This document shows, piece by piece, positions 12,628 to 23,449 of a stretch of 64,000 nt of DNA (its first letter is position 1; the number at the start of each line of letters is the position of its first letter). The DNA lies in contig NC_060259.1 in assembly GCF_921293095.1 (NCBI RefSeq), forward strand, positions 5,580,001 to 5,644,000, given 5' to 3'. The position numbers were made by a program, and so were the translations under genes. The notes below the pieces were generated by a model. It was not told the origin of the DNA. It did not search any database and saw nothing but the letters and a program-made list of their open reading frames with translations. This DNA is from Ischnura elegans. Taxonomy: Eukaryota > Arthropoda > Insecta > Odonata > Coenagrionidae.

Positions 12628-14047
12628 GTTAAAATTTAGGCAAATTGTAATCAATCACACAAAAATTTTTTACGTTGATCAAGCTCTAACTTGAATGGAG
12701 CCGAACCCAGGGTAAAGCAGGCGATATCGCGGACACGGCAGAAGTGCACCCGGCGATTGATTGGCACGCACGCTTTACCTGCGGCCTAAAATGGCAATAG
12801 TTTTTCACTTAAACACAACATTAAATGAGCTAAATTACTGTTCAGGTATTTTTGACGTTGATTTTTCGTTGTATAGCTATATATATATTAGGTGGCAAAC
12901 TCAGGTATCCATAATTTTTTCCGACGAAAATTATGCAACCCGATTCACGTCGAGAATTTTGCATCCGATTGTAAGACGAACCCTCTTTTCTGCAGGAGTT
13001 AGGAGGAAAAAAACCTTGTCTTAGATAGGTGCAAATAGGTAAATTATTAATTCACTTGGTTTGAAATATATAAAGACATAATAAATACCTGCTGAAACAT
13101 GTTATTTTCACTTTCACTTTATCACTCGTCAAATATTTCCACACAAACTTTCCGGTTGCGACGTAAAACTGGCAAGTCCCAGGTCGACGCATGCGAAAAT
13201 CGTGTAATGCTGTGTTACCATAAGCGGAAATCTTCTCTCGTTTTCAGGGGCTTTAAGGCCGCAACGCGCGAGAATTAGTAACGTCGGCCGAAAGCTCGCT
13301 GTCGCCCGGTTCAAACGCAGGGAGCGTCGTGTCCGCAGCGCATAGCAGGTTGTCAAGGTTAGCGGTCTTCCAATCACAGGATTGAGGGTGTTGAATAAGC
13401 GTTCAAATTTTTCGACACAAAGGCCATCTAGATTTAGTTTCGAAAGTGGTCGCTGCAGCCAGTGGGAAGCCTAACTGGGTGAAAGGGGGACTAACAAAGC
13501 AGTGACCGAGGGAGGGGAAACCAAGGCAGTCGAGGTAAGTAAACAAGCTGATGAGAAGTGGTGTCATATTTCAGGAGGGGGGAGAGAAAAGGCCTGCGCA
13601 GGAGAAAGATGTTTTTTTTTCTTCAGGCAACATTCGTTCCCACGCTTTTCTGACCCATGCGACGATGCTCGCCACAATGAATAGAAGTGCGCTCACTACG
13701 AACGAAGTTGAAAATTTCTGGGAAGGTATTATCATCAAGATTGAGAGATTTTTAAGGTTTTAGGACGAAATTCACGGCTTTTTCCAGGCTTTTTCACGGT
13801 AGACGAAATTCACGGTTTTAAGGTTTTCACGGTTGAGTGGGAACCCTGGATAGTTGCCATCTAATCCTCTATGAATACCCAAAAGCTGTGAAGCCAATTT
13901 GTTCATTAATTCTTATTTATATTTATTATAAATTTTTCTGATAAACTGGCCTTCATTCATTTCAATTAGGTATGTATTTAATTTTCAATTTATGAATTTT
14001 CATAGATTTATGTACACTCACATGTGGTTGGAATTGGTAGCTGTAAG

Positions 14048-14352
14048 CAGTGGCACAGCGAGGGGGGGGGGGCGTTTCGGGCGATAAACCCCCCCCCCAC
14101 CAGAGCTCAGAGGAAATTTAACCCATTTTACTTAATTTGATTGATTTTACCAATAGAATAGAGTAAGGATGAATAAAATATCCCTCAGAAAGCCGTAAAA
14201 CTCACCATTTTGAACCATTTATCTTGAATTTTCCGTAATTTATTAATCTCGCACCTACCGCTTATCCTGGAGGGTATACCATACCCCGCACACCCCGGTG
14301 TTATAGTTGCACCTAAACCCCCCCCCAGCCTTAATTCCTAGCTGCACCCCTG
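14048..14352. mobile_element. hAT-type MITE, 305 bp
   Basis: Flanked by a perfect 8-bp duplication GCTGTAAG (14040-14047 and 14353-14360). Ends CAGTGGCACAGCGAGG and, reversed, CAGGGGTGCAGCTAGG. G and C homopolymers lie inside. No coding content. Confidence 0.82.
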
Positions 14353-14360
14353 GCTGTAAG

Positions 14361-14879
14361 TACAATGAGCCAATTGAAAATAAGTTCCATTTTCTTATTA
14401 TGCATTCTTTTGAGTGGCTAAACGGTGAATTTTTGCATTGTCCTTGTCACAATAACATTTATGCAGCAAAATATCAAATAGCCAGGCCTCAATGCACAAG
14501 ATCATGTAAGTAGCAGTGGTAGCAGCAGCCCTTAATGCAATGCCTAGAGCAGTGTAACAGTAAGAAGCGTTTAAATGACTCTCAATTATAACAAAATGAC
14601 ATTGGAAAGTAAAGTTCACATACCTTGTGACTCATAAGCTTAAGGATAATGAGCCTACAAGACTCTATGTTGAATGAAACAAATTTTTTAACTATTTTGA
14701 ATGAAGGTACATTAATTTACCCAATATAAAGCAATTCTTTTCTGTGAAATAATTTAGAAACAACATTAATGAGTCAACGAGAGGATAATAGGACCTAAAG
14801 ATTATTCCTCCTCTTTATGAATACCAAAACCATGGTATTTCTAAAATACATATGTATATGTAACCACTAAGGGCAAGTT
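14361..14879. other. No gene recognised
   Basis: AT-rich sequence between the hAT MITE and the Penelope-like tail. The opposed small frames at 14307-14513 and 14398-14619 carry no family motif. Confidence 0.5.
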
Positions 14880-15330
14880 GGATCTAAGGTTTCCACGGCG
14901 TCTCTCCATATGAGTCACAGCTTTCGGGCATTCCTCTGCATTGTGTTGCCCATAGGTGACGACAGTTTCCCCAGCCATCCTGCTGGCGTCTTCAGGTCAG
15001 AAGTGGCGATGCATAAATTTGGCCCTCTTATACAGGCACTTGTGGGATCAGAGGTCAGTATTTCCACTCATGATTCATGATGAGTAATTTCGAATCAGCC
15101 ATTACTATAGTATACACGCAGGCGTATCATTTTACCAGGTCCCGCCCCCCATGTGTTGAAACCTTCACTCACTGCCTCCCAACCCTACTTGTGTGTCCCA
15201 ACTCTTCCTCAATATCGTCTAATCCTAACCCACCCCTTCCTCAAATGTATCTATGTGACGTTCTCATGCACTGTGATGTCTAGCGCCAGATGATGTCTTT
15301 GTCAGCCAAAACATGTTATAAGCATTAAAA
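14880..15330 (+). mobile_element. Possible Penelope-like 3' remnant
   Basis: A proline-rich frame (15077-15283) is followed by GATGATGTCTTTGTCAGC, then ACATG and an AT-rich tail. This resembles the layout after the GIY-YIG domain at 36150-36480 (proline-rich tail, GATGATGACGTC, AT-rich end). A block at 14955-15000 (GTTTCCCCAGCCATCCTG) also looks element-derived. No domain survives, so the assignment is by layout only. Confidence 0.28.
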
Positions 15331-15892
15331 TAATTGAGGAAAAGTGCAATTCTATTTTCTTTCAACTTGCAACTCCCACTATATCAGTTAAAAATTTTTT
15401 GTGTGTTTTAAAAACTATCACTGATTTTTTAGATTATTTACATTACAGTACGATGTTGAAAGTAACCTATAAATAAAACTTGTGGTGTTCGACAATATTT
15501 TCATGGCCTAAAGAAAAGGTCATTCCGAGTCAAAACAAACAAAATTTCAACCAAATGAAATCCAAAAACTAGGATTTTCAAGAAACTTGCTATGGACATG
15601 CATCTTCCCACATTGCACAAAATATCTGCAGCATGCCTCTAATATCTTGGATATTTTAAATATCAACTAGATGTCTAGAATGTCTTCTCTTTGAGAGACA
15701 ACTCTCACTGTATATGCCCAGTGCAATTAGCCAAGAAACAGCCGAATCTAGAAAAAAAATGTAACTGCAACGCTTTTTGGTGGATGGATGAATGAAGTCA
15801 TGGTACACATATCCACTAAAAAACAAAGGCAAATCTTCTGGAAAATGTTTGTCAAAGTGATTTAAAGTTACAAAATAATTGTTTTTAAAATA
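15331..15892. other. No gene recognised
   Basis: AT-rich sequence without terminal repeats or an open frame of note. A small minus-strand frame at 15656-15895 has no family signature. Confidence 0.5.
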
Positions 15893-15900
15893 CATACTAG

Positions 15901-16280
15901 TAGTGGCGGATCTATGGGGGCTGAGGGAGCAATAAGCCCCTCCCCCATTGGGTCAAAACACACACTAGATAAAATCGAAATTTTTGGAGGTTTCCACTTT
16001 GAACAAAAGTATTTACTTATATTTTCCGATATTTTTCACTTACTTCAACAGATAGAAATACAAATAAGCTCAAAACTTAAGGCTTATTTTACACGCTTTT
16101 GGTACGTTACAATCCAGCGGCAGGTCCAGAGAGGAGCTAGAGGGGGCTTTAGCTTCCCTTGAGTTACACTAGATAGAATAGTAATTTTGTTCGGACCCCC
16201 ACCACTGCTGGGAGGTTACCCCCCACTTACTCTCTCCTCCTCCCACGTGTCCCTATCCTGGATATGTCCCTATGCCATTG
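15901..16280. mobile_element. hAT-type MITE, 380 bp
   Basis: Starts TAGTGGCGGATCTATGG and ends CCTATGCCATTG, a poorly matched inverted pair. The flanks CATACTAG (15893-15900) and CCGACTAG (16281-16288) match at 6 of 8 positions. It has G/C runs like the MITEs at 12418 and 14048. Confidence 0.55.
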
Positions 16281-17238
16281 CCGACTAGATGTCTAGATTA
16301 TGTCTACATATTCTATGAAAGTATCTATGGCCATTGCTTAGCCTTCGAAAATACCAAATTTTAGATATTTAAAGCAATTAACCCTTAACCGGTGACATGC
16401 GGTCTGAGAGACCGCCGAGCTTCTAAAAATATGAAAATTTTCAAAATACCTATTCTTCTCGTTAGCTTCATATTTTTGCATAACAATGACATCCCACTCT
16501 TAAAATTTAACTTTATTTTTATTAATTACTGTAAATTTGCAATTGAATTCGATTAGCAGTCTGTGTGACCAAACGTTACTAAATTAGAAAAATCAATAAA
16601 GGTAATGCGGGTGGAAATGATTCAAAAAGTTGTTGAAAACAATTCGTAGTGATTTATTAAGCATAGAAATAATTAATATTTTGTTAGGAAGCATCTTTAG
16701 TTGTACAGAATGGATATTTAAGCGCTTAATTTTTTAAAAAATTCATTACGTTAGAATAAATGACCATTCAAGTAGTTTCTAAAGGCAAATGCAAAACAAA
16801 TGAAATACAGTTTTTATTGGAAATACCACTCATATTGTTATTTTGATGCTAACATTTTTATAATGTTATCAATAATTAGATTAAAATAGTGGTAAATTTC
16901 TCGTACCCCTAGTAGGCAGTACAAATATAATGTACCTTGTGAATTGGAACCAATTGAACCCCGAAATTTCTCGCGGCCACGCTGGAGCGCAACATTTATT
17001 TATGGGTATCTTTCAGCAGTTGGTCTCCTCCTAACTATTTGGGGACAGCACATCTTAGCATCGAGTTCCACCACAATAAGAAATAAAAAAAGCCTAGGAA
17101 ACACCGATAGTCAAACGTCGAAATGCAAGTAACGTTATGTCTACATTTGTCCGAAGCGTTTTTCTGGCCCCTTTTTTTCAAGCAACCAGAAAACCCTCGA
17201 GTCCTTAGTTTCTGAAGTACATTGTGTGAAAATCTGTC

Positions 17239-17937
17239 GATAAATGACGAAAAATACAACTGATAGTGAAGACGGGAGTACAGATGATGACATGAGTGAT
17301 GTAGTAAAAGATATCCCCAGGCAAGAACAATTTATTTTACAGGAAAAAGCGCTATGAGTGGTCAACAAACGAGCCAAAGAGGAAAATTCGTATACCCTTC
17401 CATAACACCGTAACTCATAAACCTGGTTTGAAGGATTACATTACATCACTTCGTAGGGATATTGAGCCTCTTGATTATTAGTCTCAGATTTTTGATGAGA
17501 GAATTTTGCAATTGAATATGTGGGTACGATAAAGAAAAATTAAAGAGGCTAATGATTTTGTGCCATCCAAAGGACACGTAATGGGCTCTTCATTTTACGG
17601 ATTCTCGGCGAACAAGACCGTAATATCCAATCTCCCCAAAATATATAAGGCTGTTTGCTTAGTGTCAATTATGCACTACAAGGTAGGTGACGATATAGAG
17701 TCACGGAAACCAGTGGTAATTGCATTTTACTACACAAATAAGGGTGGCGTAGATACTTTCGACAAAATGTATTGTAGATACACATCCAGGAGGTTGCCAA
17801 TGGCAGTATTTCTCAGAATATTAAATACTTCCTTTGTCAACTCTTTTGTGCTTCAGAAGTCTGAGATAGATAAGAGAGATATGAGACTATTTAATTGTAT
17901 TAAATCAATGGTGGAGATATCATTAGACTCCATATAG
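17239..17937 (+). pseudogene. piggyBac transposase remnant
   Basis: An acidic N-terminal start (TTDSEDGSTDDDMSD, from ATG at 17244) leads into an YEWSTNEPKRKIRIPFHN stretch in a shifted frame. The part holding the first catalytic aspartates is missing. The C-terminal part is open at 17560-17937: GYxSANK-like NKTVISNLPK region, then KPVVIAFYYTNKGGVDTFDK, which contains the last catalytic Asp of the DDE core, and RRLPMAVFLRILN. Stops (for example at 17355) and the deletion make it inactive. It belongs to the piggyBac copy at 16382-23106. Confidence 0.82.
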
Positions 17938-18203
17938 GAAGGAGAATGTCAAATATAAGACTCTCGAGACAGGTAGGATAAATTACTATGCAAATTCTCC
18001 ATCTACCGTAGGAAGAGGCTGAAGAAGTTGAAAGGTTTGAAATGCATACAATATGTAGACTTTTCACGCCCCACATAAACACGGAAAACCTCTTTCTTAT
18101 TTTTCCAATGCAAAAAGCCTGTGTATGCTTTGGTGAAAAATTGTAATTTTGATCGCCTGCAGAATACATCAAGAAAAAGAATAGGTGGGATAAACTACAT
18201 ATT

Positions 18204-18545
18204 CAGGGAAAAATTTCTGCTGTGTAAGTCATTTTGAACTGTCATGTATCTGCTTTGTACCACTGATTTGTATGTGCTTTTGAACTACTGTGGAATTGAA
18301 ACACGGTACACAGCAGTTCATGACGTCATAGCATCGCTACCATGTCATCAACTCATTTGAAACATATTTTGAACTGCCTTGGATTTACATTGGAAACTGC
18401 TATGGGACTCATTTGGATTTAAATTTGGAAGTCGTTTGTGCCACTCGTTCATCCGTTTTGAAACTGATTTGTACCAGTTGGACACCCATTTGGAACTCAT
18501 TTGTACAACATGCCACCTCATTTGTAGCAGTTCAAGATGGCGTAC
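18204..18545 (+). repeat. Left inverted-end array of element B
   Basis: About 20 degenerate copies of CATTTGGAACTG/GTTTTGAACTG-type words. It ends at AAGATGGCG (18534-18542). The mirror array lies at about 22330-22767. Confidence 0.68.
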
Positions 18546-19357
18546 TCCATTTTCTTGAAGTTTATTTTAGTTTGTTTCGGATATATAGGCGAAATGACTA
18601 TTACGAATTGAAGTGCGGCAGTGCCGCCATTTCGCAATAGCTCCTTTGCTTTTTAAAGAAATAGTCATAAACAAAAGACCTTCAAGCTCGACAAGCTTAA
18701 CAAAAGTTTCGTGTTTTCATATTGCGGAGTGAGGGGTAAGTCACTTTGGTGGTCAAGAAAGTCCTTATCGAGAGCTTAATTCCGATCTTACGTGGTTGAT
18801 GTGGATCATTCAGTGTCCATTTTTGAGTGAAATGCCTTCGTTTCTGGAATTTTTTTCTTGTAAACCGTCATGTTAAATATCTGAAAATACAATGGGAAAT
18901 GCGAAAAAAGGCCCCAGACGGCACAGGAAGTTTTCGTACCTGAATACGAGGGTGGACCATCAAGATACAAAAATCGCGCTTAGGAAGTTACTAAAAAGGT
19001 TTTGTTTCTTTATTTCCTATAATGACGAAAAAAGATGCAAGAGGACTGGCAAATTCATATGCATCGATAAAATTGTATCTCATCGATAAAACTGTATTCG
19101 GTCTGGGACTATTTTCTTTCGCGGGTGGTGCCATCTGGTGTCATCGTGCCATATCCTCCTAGAAAGATCACATGTCTTCACAAGCTAGCACAAGCCGTTG
19201 GAGGTCGCGTCGTTTACGTAACGTCTTACCACATTTCAGGGATTTTTGTGGTTAAGTTTGTGAAAAATAGAGTGTCTGGTAATAGTGAAGTTTCCCTTAT
19301 TCTTTAATTTCATTCACTGGGCTTCAGAAACGTGTTTGTGAGATATTTTTGTTAAAA

Positions 19358-20155
19358 ATGCCTTTCGTGTGTTTATTGTCGGGATGACGTAATGGAAACT
19401 CCGGGACATGGTTCAAGGTTTTAGCTTTCCAAAAGATCCTCAGTTGAAGAAGAAGTGCATTTGGGCGATAAGAAGAAAACGTTTCACCCCTACGAAAAGC
19501 TGTGAGGTATGTACTCTTTCTAGCTGTAATTATTTGGATGTAATTTTAAGTTAGAAGTGGCTTCGGGATGTTGATGCATCAACATCCCGAACTATTCAGT
19601 ACTAAAAATGGTGATTGAAAATATTGTAGCAGCAATTCTTTTGAAAATTCTTGCATTTTAGTTGTCTTTTTTGTATTAATTCATTCGGTGAACGTGTGGT
19701 TAAAAGGAGAAACTAGGAATAAACTGCCAAGTTTATAGGATCGAATATTGCTTCTTAGCTTGCCCTATGGTGTATTACACGTCGGCTTTCTTCATTTCAA
19801 ATTATCTTATGCTATAGTGTAAAACAATAAAAATATCAGGCATACAAATATTTACTATATTTACGAGCCTAGTAATTTGATTACTCATGCAGAAATACCA
19901 AAAATTGGAAATGATTTGACCTAATAAGTTACATGGTATTTTATTATTTATTAATTTTAGGTGTGTGAGCTTCACATCGCACCATTGTGATATCAGAAAG
20001 TAATCTGTGGCCTTGGACGAGAAGACGAGGAGAAAATTCTTGCTGAATTGAAGGTGCCCAGATTGGAGGAAGGTACCATTGCTTCACTGTTACCTGTCGC
20101 CAAGAAGACAGACATTGTGGCAGAAGTGACATATTTGTGGATGTGGATTTGATTT
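19358..20155 (+). pseudogene. THAP-domain (transposase-like) pseudogene
   Basis: ATG at 19358 starts MPFVCLLSG, then TGA where the second zinc cysteine of a C2CH THAP finger is expected. After one frameshift the read is FPKDPQLKKKCIWAIRRKRF then TPTKSCE, ending at a GTATGT donor (after 19506). A TTTTAG acceptor (AG at 19959-19960) opens VCELHIAP, matching the VCSxHF end of THAP fingers, then a TGA, then PRLEEGTIASLLP, which resembles the AVPTIF-like box after many THAP domains. The exon frame ends near 20155. THAP fingers bind the ends of P-type DNA transposons. Two stops and a frameshift make it inactive. No catalytic domain was recognised downstream. Confidence 0.75.
19562..19591. repeat. 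Perfect 30-bp palindrome
   Basis: TTCGGGATGTTGATG is followed directly by its reverse complement. It lies in the intron between the two THAP exon remnants. Confidence 0.8.
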
Positions 20156-20587
20156 GTGCAAGTTGATGCTGTGATAGTGGACGTTCATCGGAGCAAGTAG
20201 TGAAGATAGTTTTTATGTATCGACCAGTCCTCTTTTAAATAATTTTTTATTCGAAAGAGAATAAGAGTAATTGTTTCGCTAAATTAGATGTGGGATAGAA
20301 GAGAAAATTGGAAATATTATTGTGGTTGACAATAGAAAATACATAATACAGACATTGTGGCAGAAGTGACATATTTGTGGATGTGGATTTGATTTGTGCA
20401 AGTTGATGCTGTGATAGTGGACGTTCAGCGGAGAAAGTATTGAAGATAGTTTTTATGTATCGACCAGTCCTCTTTTAAATAATTTTCTATTCGAAAGAGA
20501 ATAAGAGTAATTGTTTCGCTAAATTAGATGTGGCATAGAAGAGAAAATTGGAAATATTATTGTGGTTGACAATAGAAAATACATAAT
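20108..20587 (+). repeat. 240-bp tandem duplication
   Basis: Two head-to-tail copies (20108-20347 and 20348-20587), each starting ACAGACATTGTGGCAG, differing by only a few substitutions. The unit begins inside the THAP second exon, so the exon tail is duplicated. Confidence 0.9.
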
Positions 20588-21163
20588 ATATGTATTGTAT
20601 TTCTGTGGGTTTTTTCTTTCCTGCCTCTTTAAAATTTCTTATGGTGGTGACTTCATGCAAAGTAAGTATAAAATCGGAGGTGTGATCTAAGAGATACCAT
20701 GTTTTATTTTACAAGTGTTTATGCTGGTGATTTGGTAGGACTTTCATATGTTTAATAGGTTGATACATTTACTGCAGTGACCTAGAGACTTTTACTCATC
20801 CCAAATAATTTTTCAAATACTTTTGCGCCTGATATGGGTAAGTTTTAGTAGCTGAGACTGAACTATACGTTAATTTTTGCTTGCATTTTGATGAATTCGA
20901 TCATACTAATAGCAGATGTGTCAGCAATCCTGTTTCATCGGCAATTTTTATTTAAAAATTTTATTTCGTCAGGATTTAGGGTAAGCTTTTTAATGCTCGT
21001 GGGCTATGTGATGTCTTATTTAGTGTCAAAATTAATAAGAATTTACTCTTATTAACATCTCAAGGTTTCCAAGTAAGTACGAGCCACTTAAGAATGCTGG
21101 AGATGCGTGAATTAGCCTTGAGAACCTCATTTTTCGCAGTTATTTAAGTGGCCGAATAAGTTT

Positions 21164-21310
21164 TGTAAGTTCTCAATGGGTAAATAATACTATATCATGA
21201 ATTCTAATTACCATGAAAAACTCACAACCGACAAAAACTTTGTCGGTCGTGAGTCTTTCGTGGTAATTAGAATTCATGATATGGTGTTATTTACCTATTG
21301 AGAACTTACA
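21164..21310. repeat. Long hairpin, arms about 70 bp
   Basis: TGTAAGTTCTCAAT at left pairs with ATTGAGAACTTACA at right. The arms continue inward with few mismatches to ACCGACAAA / TTTGTCGGT around a 3-base centre. This could be an inserted foldback element or a fold in element B. Confidence 0.85.
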
Positions 21311-21796
21311 ATTCATAATGATTCGTATCAAGGTTCTCGCTACGGTCGGTAGCTATCGATTGTGTTGCGTTCGATACATTTTTCGATCGTGCGAGTTACG
21401 ATATATCTAATTTCGACCTAATCGATTGAAATTAGCCTGAGTGCCGTGTTCCTGCGCGCTTCGTATCCAATCGTACGTGCTTAGTAGCGGACATTCACAT
21501 GCTGCGTACGCGCTTCGTCGACAGGCCGCGAATGGAAATTATCCATTGACGAAAAGCGACGGAGCGGCACAGTATCCCCTTAGTCAATGGGTACTATGTA
21601 CATACGAATTAGATACGGAGGGTTCTGTGCCGTCTGGGGCCTTTCCGGGTAATCGAACTTGTCATCTTCGACATTGAAATATATTTTCGAAGGAGGGATT
21701 CATGGCGAAAAAATTCAGCCCTAAAATGCGGATCCAAATATGGACATAAACCATTTCCTAGGGATCGCGAAGACAATATACATCGGTATGTTTTAT

Positions 21797-21829
21797 CATA
21801 GAGTAAGTATATTATATACTTACTCTATG
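21797..21829. repeat. Hairpin with 15-bp perfect arms
   Basis: CATAGAGTAAGTATA, spacer TTA, then the exact reverse complement. Confidence 0.8.
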
Positions 21830-22329
21830 GTTTTATGTATATTAATCTATGCAAAATACTACTTTTCCGGTAGTATCAAAGAACGAAAGGAATGAAAGAA
21901 AAGGTTGCAAATATGCCGTAAAATTCACAATATTTAAAATTGCGAAGTATACTTTGAAAGTATAGACATTGAATTTTTACGATAATAATATACTTGGAAA
22001 CGCAAAAAAACGCGAGCGCTATGAATTTGTTATTGAATACCTTTATTATACGTAACCAAAATTCTCGGTACGTAGTGAAGATAATCTTGTCGCATTTCAA
22101 ATCGGACCCAAAAATACGATTTAAGCCACAAGGAAAATAGAATAATTTTTAAACTAATTCGAGTGATTATTTGGGAGTTCCGTTTCTATTAACTGACTTG
22201 CGATTATTTCTTATTAAACCACGTATGCATTTTTATTGCATATATGTATTAAAGAATTTTCGTTTTCTCGGCCAAACGTATCAGACTGAACCTGGTATGT
22301 TGGCGCGTAGAAGACAGTTCCAAAACAAA

Positions 22330-22767
22330 TGATGACGTTTATAAATCGCATGGATTTGTTCACAAAGAATTACAAACGTATGGAAAGCCGTAATACATGA
22401 ATCTTCTTAGTACACAACAGTTACAATACGAATGATGACGCCCGGATATCCTGTCATCTCGTTCAAAGGGAGTTCCAAATGAATTTTCTCCGTACACAGC
22501 AGTTACAATACGAATGATGACGTCTGGAAATCCTACCGAATCGTTCAAACGTAGTTCCAAATGAGTAGAAAGCAGTTCCAAACGAACACACTCTGTACAA
22601 AGGAGTTCCAAAGAGGATCACAAATGAGTTACAAACGTCTTCATATTTCTAATTTTTGGTACAAATGAGTGAAAATGAGTTTCACAGCAGTTCCAATGCA
22701 GATTTTGGTGTTCCAAAGCAGTTTCAAAAGGGTTCCAAAGCAGTTGCAAAGCAAAAAATTTTCCCTG
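22330..22767 (-). repeat. Right inverted-end array of element B
   Basis: Mirror of the left array: GAGTTCCAAATGAG, CAGTTCCAA and GAGTTACAAACG words. Near-repeats of TACACARCAGTTACAATACGAATGA-type units at 22410-22530 show local duplication. Confidence 0.66.
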
Positions 22768-23110
22768 AGTGGTTTCATACTACTTAGCCTTCCAACTTTA
22801 ACATTTAAGGCAATATTTTTAAACCTGGTGAAATATTGATACATAAATATGATAATTATAACTCAAAGTGTTTTTGGCATCAGTTTTTTGATCCTGCTTC
22901 AAATAACAATTTTTACTGGCAAATTGGTTTGTATTGGGAATGTAAAAATTTTAATATAAGTTTTAGAATAGTTAAGCATTTAAAGAAAAATTAAACAAAA
23001 CAATAAAAATGGAGCTGCAACATTATATGAATTTTTGACTTATTGCGGTCTCCCAGACCGCACGTCACTGGTAGTGTAACAAGAATTGCACGTCACTGAT
23101 TAAGGGTTAA

Positions 23111-23446
23111 ACAAAAACATCATTTAAAGAAATACATAATACATACATACTTAAAACACAAAACTCTTTGTGATAGAAGAACAAACATTGACAACTTAAG
23201 CAAAATTTTTCATTAATTAATTAATTAAAATTTGATATTTGACTATGAACTATAAGTTTAGTGCCTTACTGTCATTAACACACTGAAATTTTAGTGCCTT
23301 AATGTCAACAACACACAATGCAGGGTGATTTTTATTCTCATCCATAATTCCAATTCCGCTAGATGAAAAGTCATGATTACACAAGGAGAAATAAATTTTG
23401 ACAAAGTTATTAAATGTTTTGAGGAGTACTGCGATTAAAGAAAAAC
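23111..23446. other. No gene recognised
   Basis: AT-rich interval between the piggyBac end and the gypsy-0 gag remnant, with a TTAATTAATTAATTAA run at about 23213-23228. Confidence 0.5.
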
Positions 23447-23449
23447 TTG

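Larger units (their letters stand above)
10486..13039. mobile_element. Mariner-type element nested in E
   Basis: Left end CCGTATTAGCACAAATC with AAGACG following, and an inverted right end reading CCTATTTGCACCTATC with AAGAC following on the complementary strand. Each is bordered by TA (10484-10485 and 13040-13041), as for Tc1/mariner insertions. The end pattern resembles the MITE at 61284-62041 (CCGTATAAGC then GTAAGAGG). No transposase recognised. The ends match only in part, so the boundaries are tentative. Confidence 0.42.
9926..13848. mobile_element. Element E: hAT-like inverted ends with TTCACGG arrays
   Basis: The left end CAGGGTTCCCACTC is repeated inverted at the right end (GAGTGGGAACCCTG). 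Both ends carry runs of AATTCACGG, GGTTTTCACGG and TTTTTCCAGG words for about 100 bases. A 5-bp direct repeat GATAG flanks the element (9921-9925 and 13849-13853). The CAGGG start resembles hAT elements, but those usually make 8-bp duplications, so the superfamily stays open. No transposase is visible. A mariner-type element and a hAT MITE sit inside. Confidence 0.66.
18204..22767. mobile_element. Element B: repeat-array inverted ends and THAP remnant
   Basis: Ends CAGGGAAAAATTTCTGC at left and, inverted, CAGGGAAAATTTTTTGC at right. Inside each end lies an array of several hundred bases made of CATTTGGAACTG, CATTTGTAC and TTTTGAACTG words in opposite orientations. It is inserted in the piggyBac copy. 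It contains a broken THAP-domain gene (19358-20155), a 240-bp tandem duplication and three strong palindromes. No clear target duplication was found next to the ends. THAP zinc fingers sit at the N-terminus of P-element and related transposases, so B may be a decayed autonomous member of the group that includes A, C, D and F. Confidence 0.72.
16382..23106 (+). mobile_element. Decayed piggyBac element, split by element B
   Basis: Ends CCCTTAACCGGTGAC at left and, inverted, CCCTTAATCAGTGAC at right, each against TTAA (16378-16381 and 23107-23110), the piggyBac target. Just inside both ends is GCGGTCT-AGACCGC in inverted form. The copy is 6.7 kb because element B (18204-22767) is inserted; without it about 2.2 kb remains, near the usual piggyBac size. 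The transposase is fragmentary. Confidence 0.88.

Noticed and set aside
13129..13377. 82-codon minus frame in element E
   Set aside because: GC-rich patch without a motif.
22360..22844. Frames of 83 and 67 codons
   Set aside because: They lie in the repeat array of element B and reflect its repeats.
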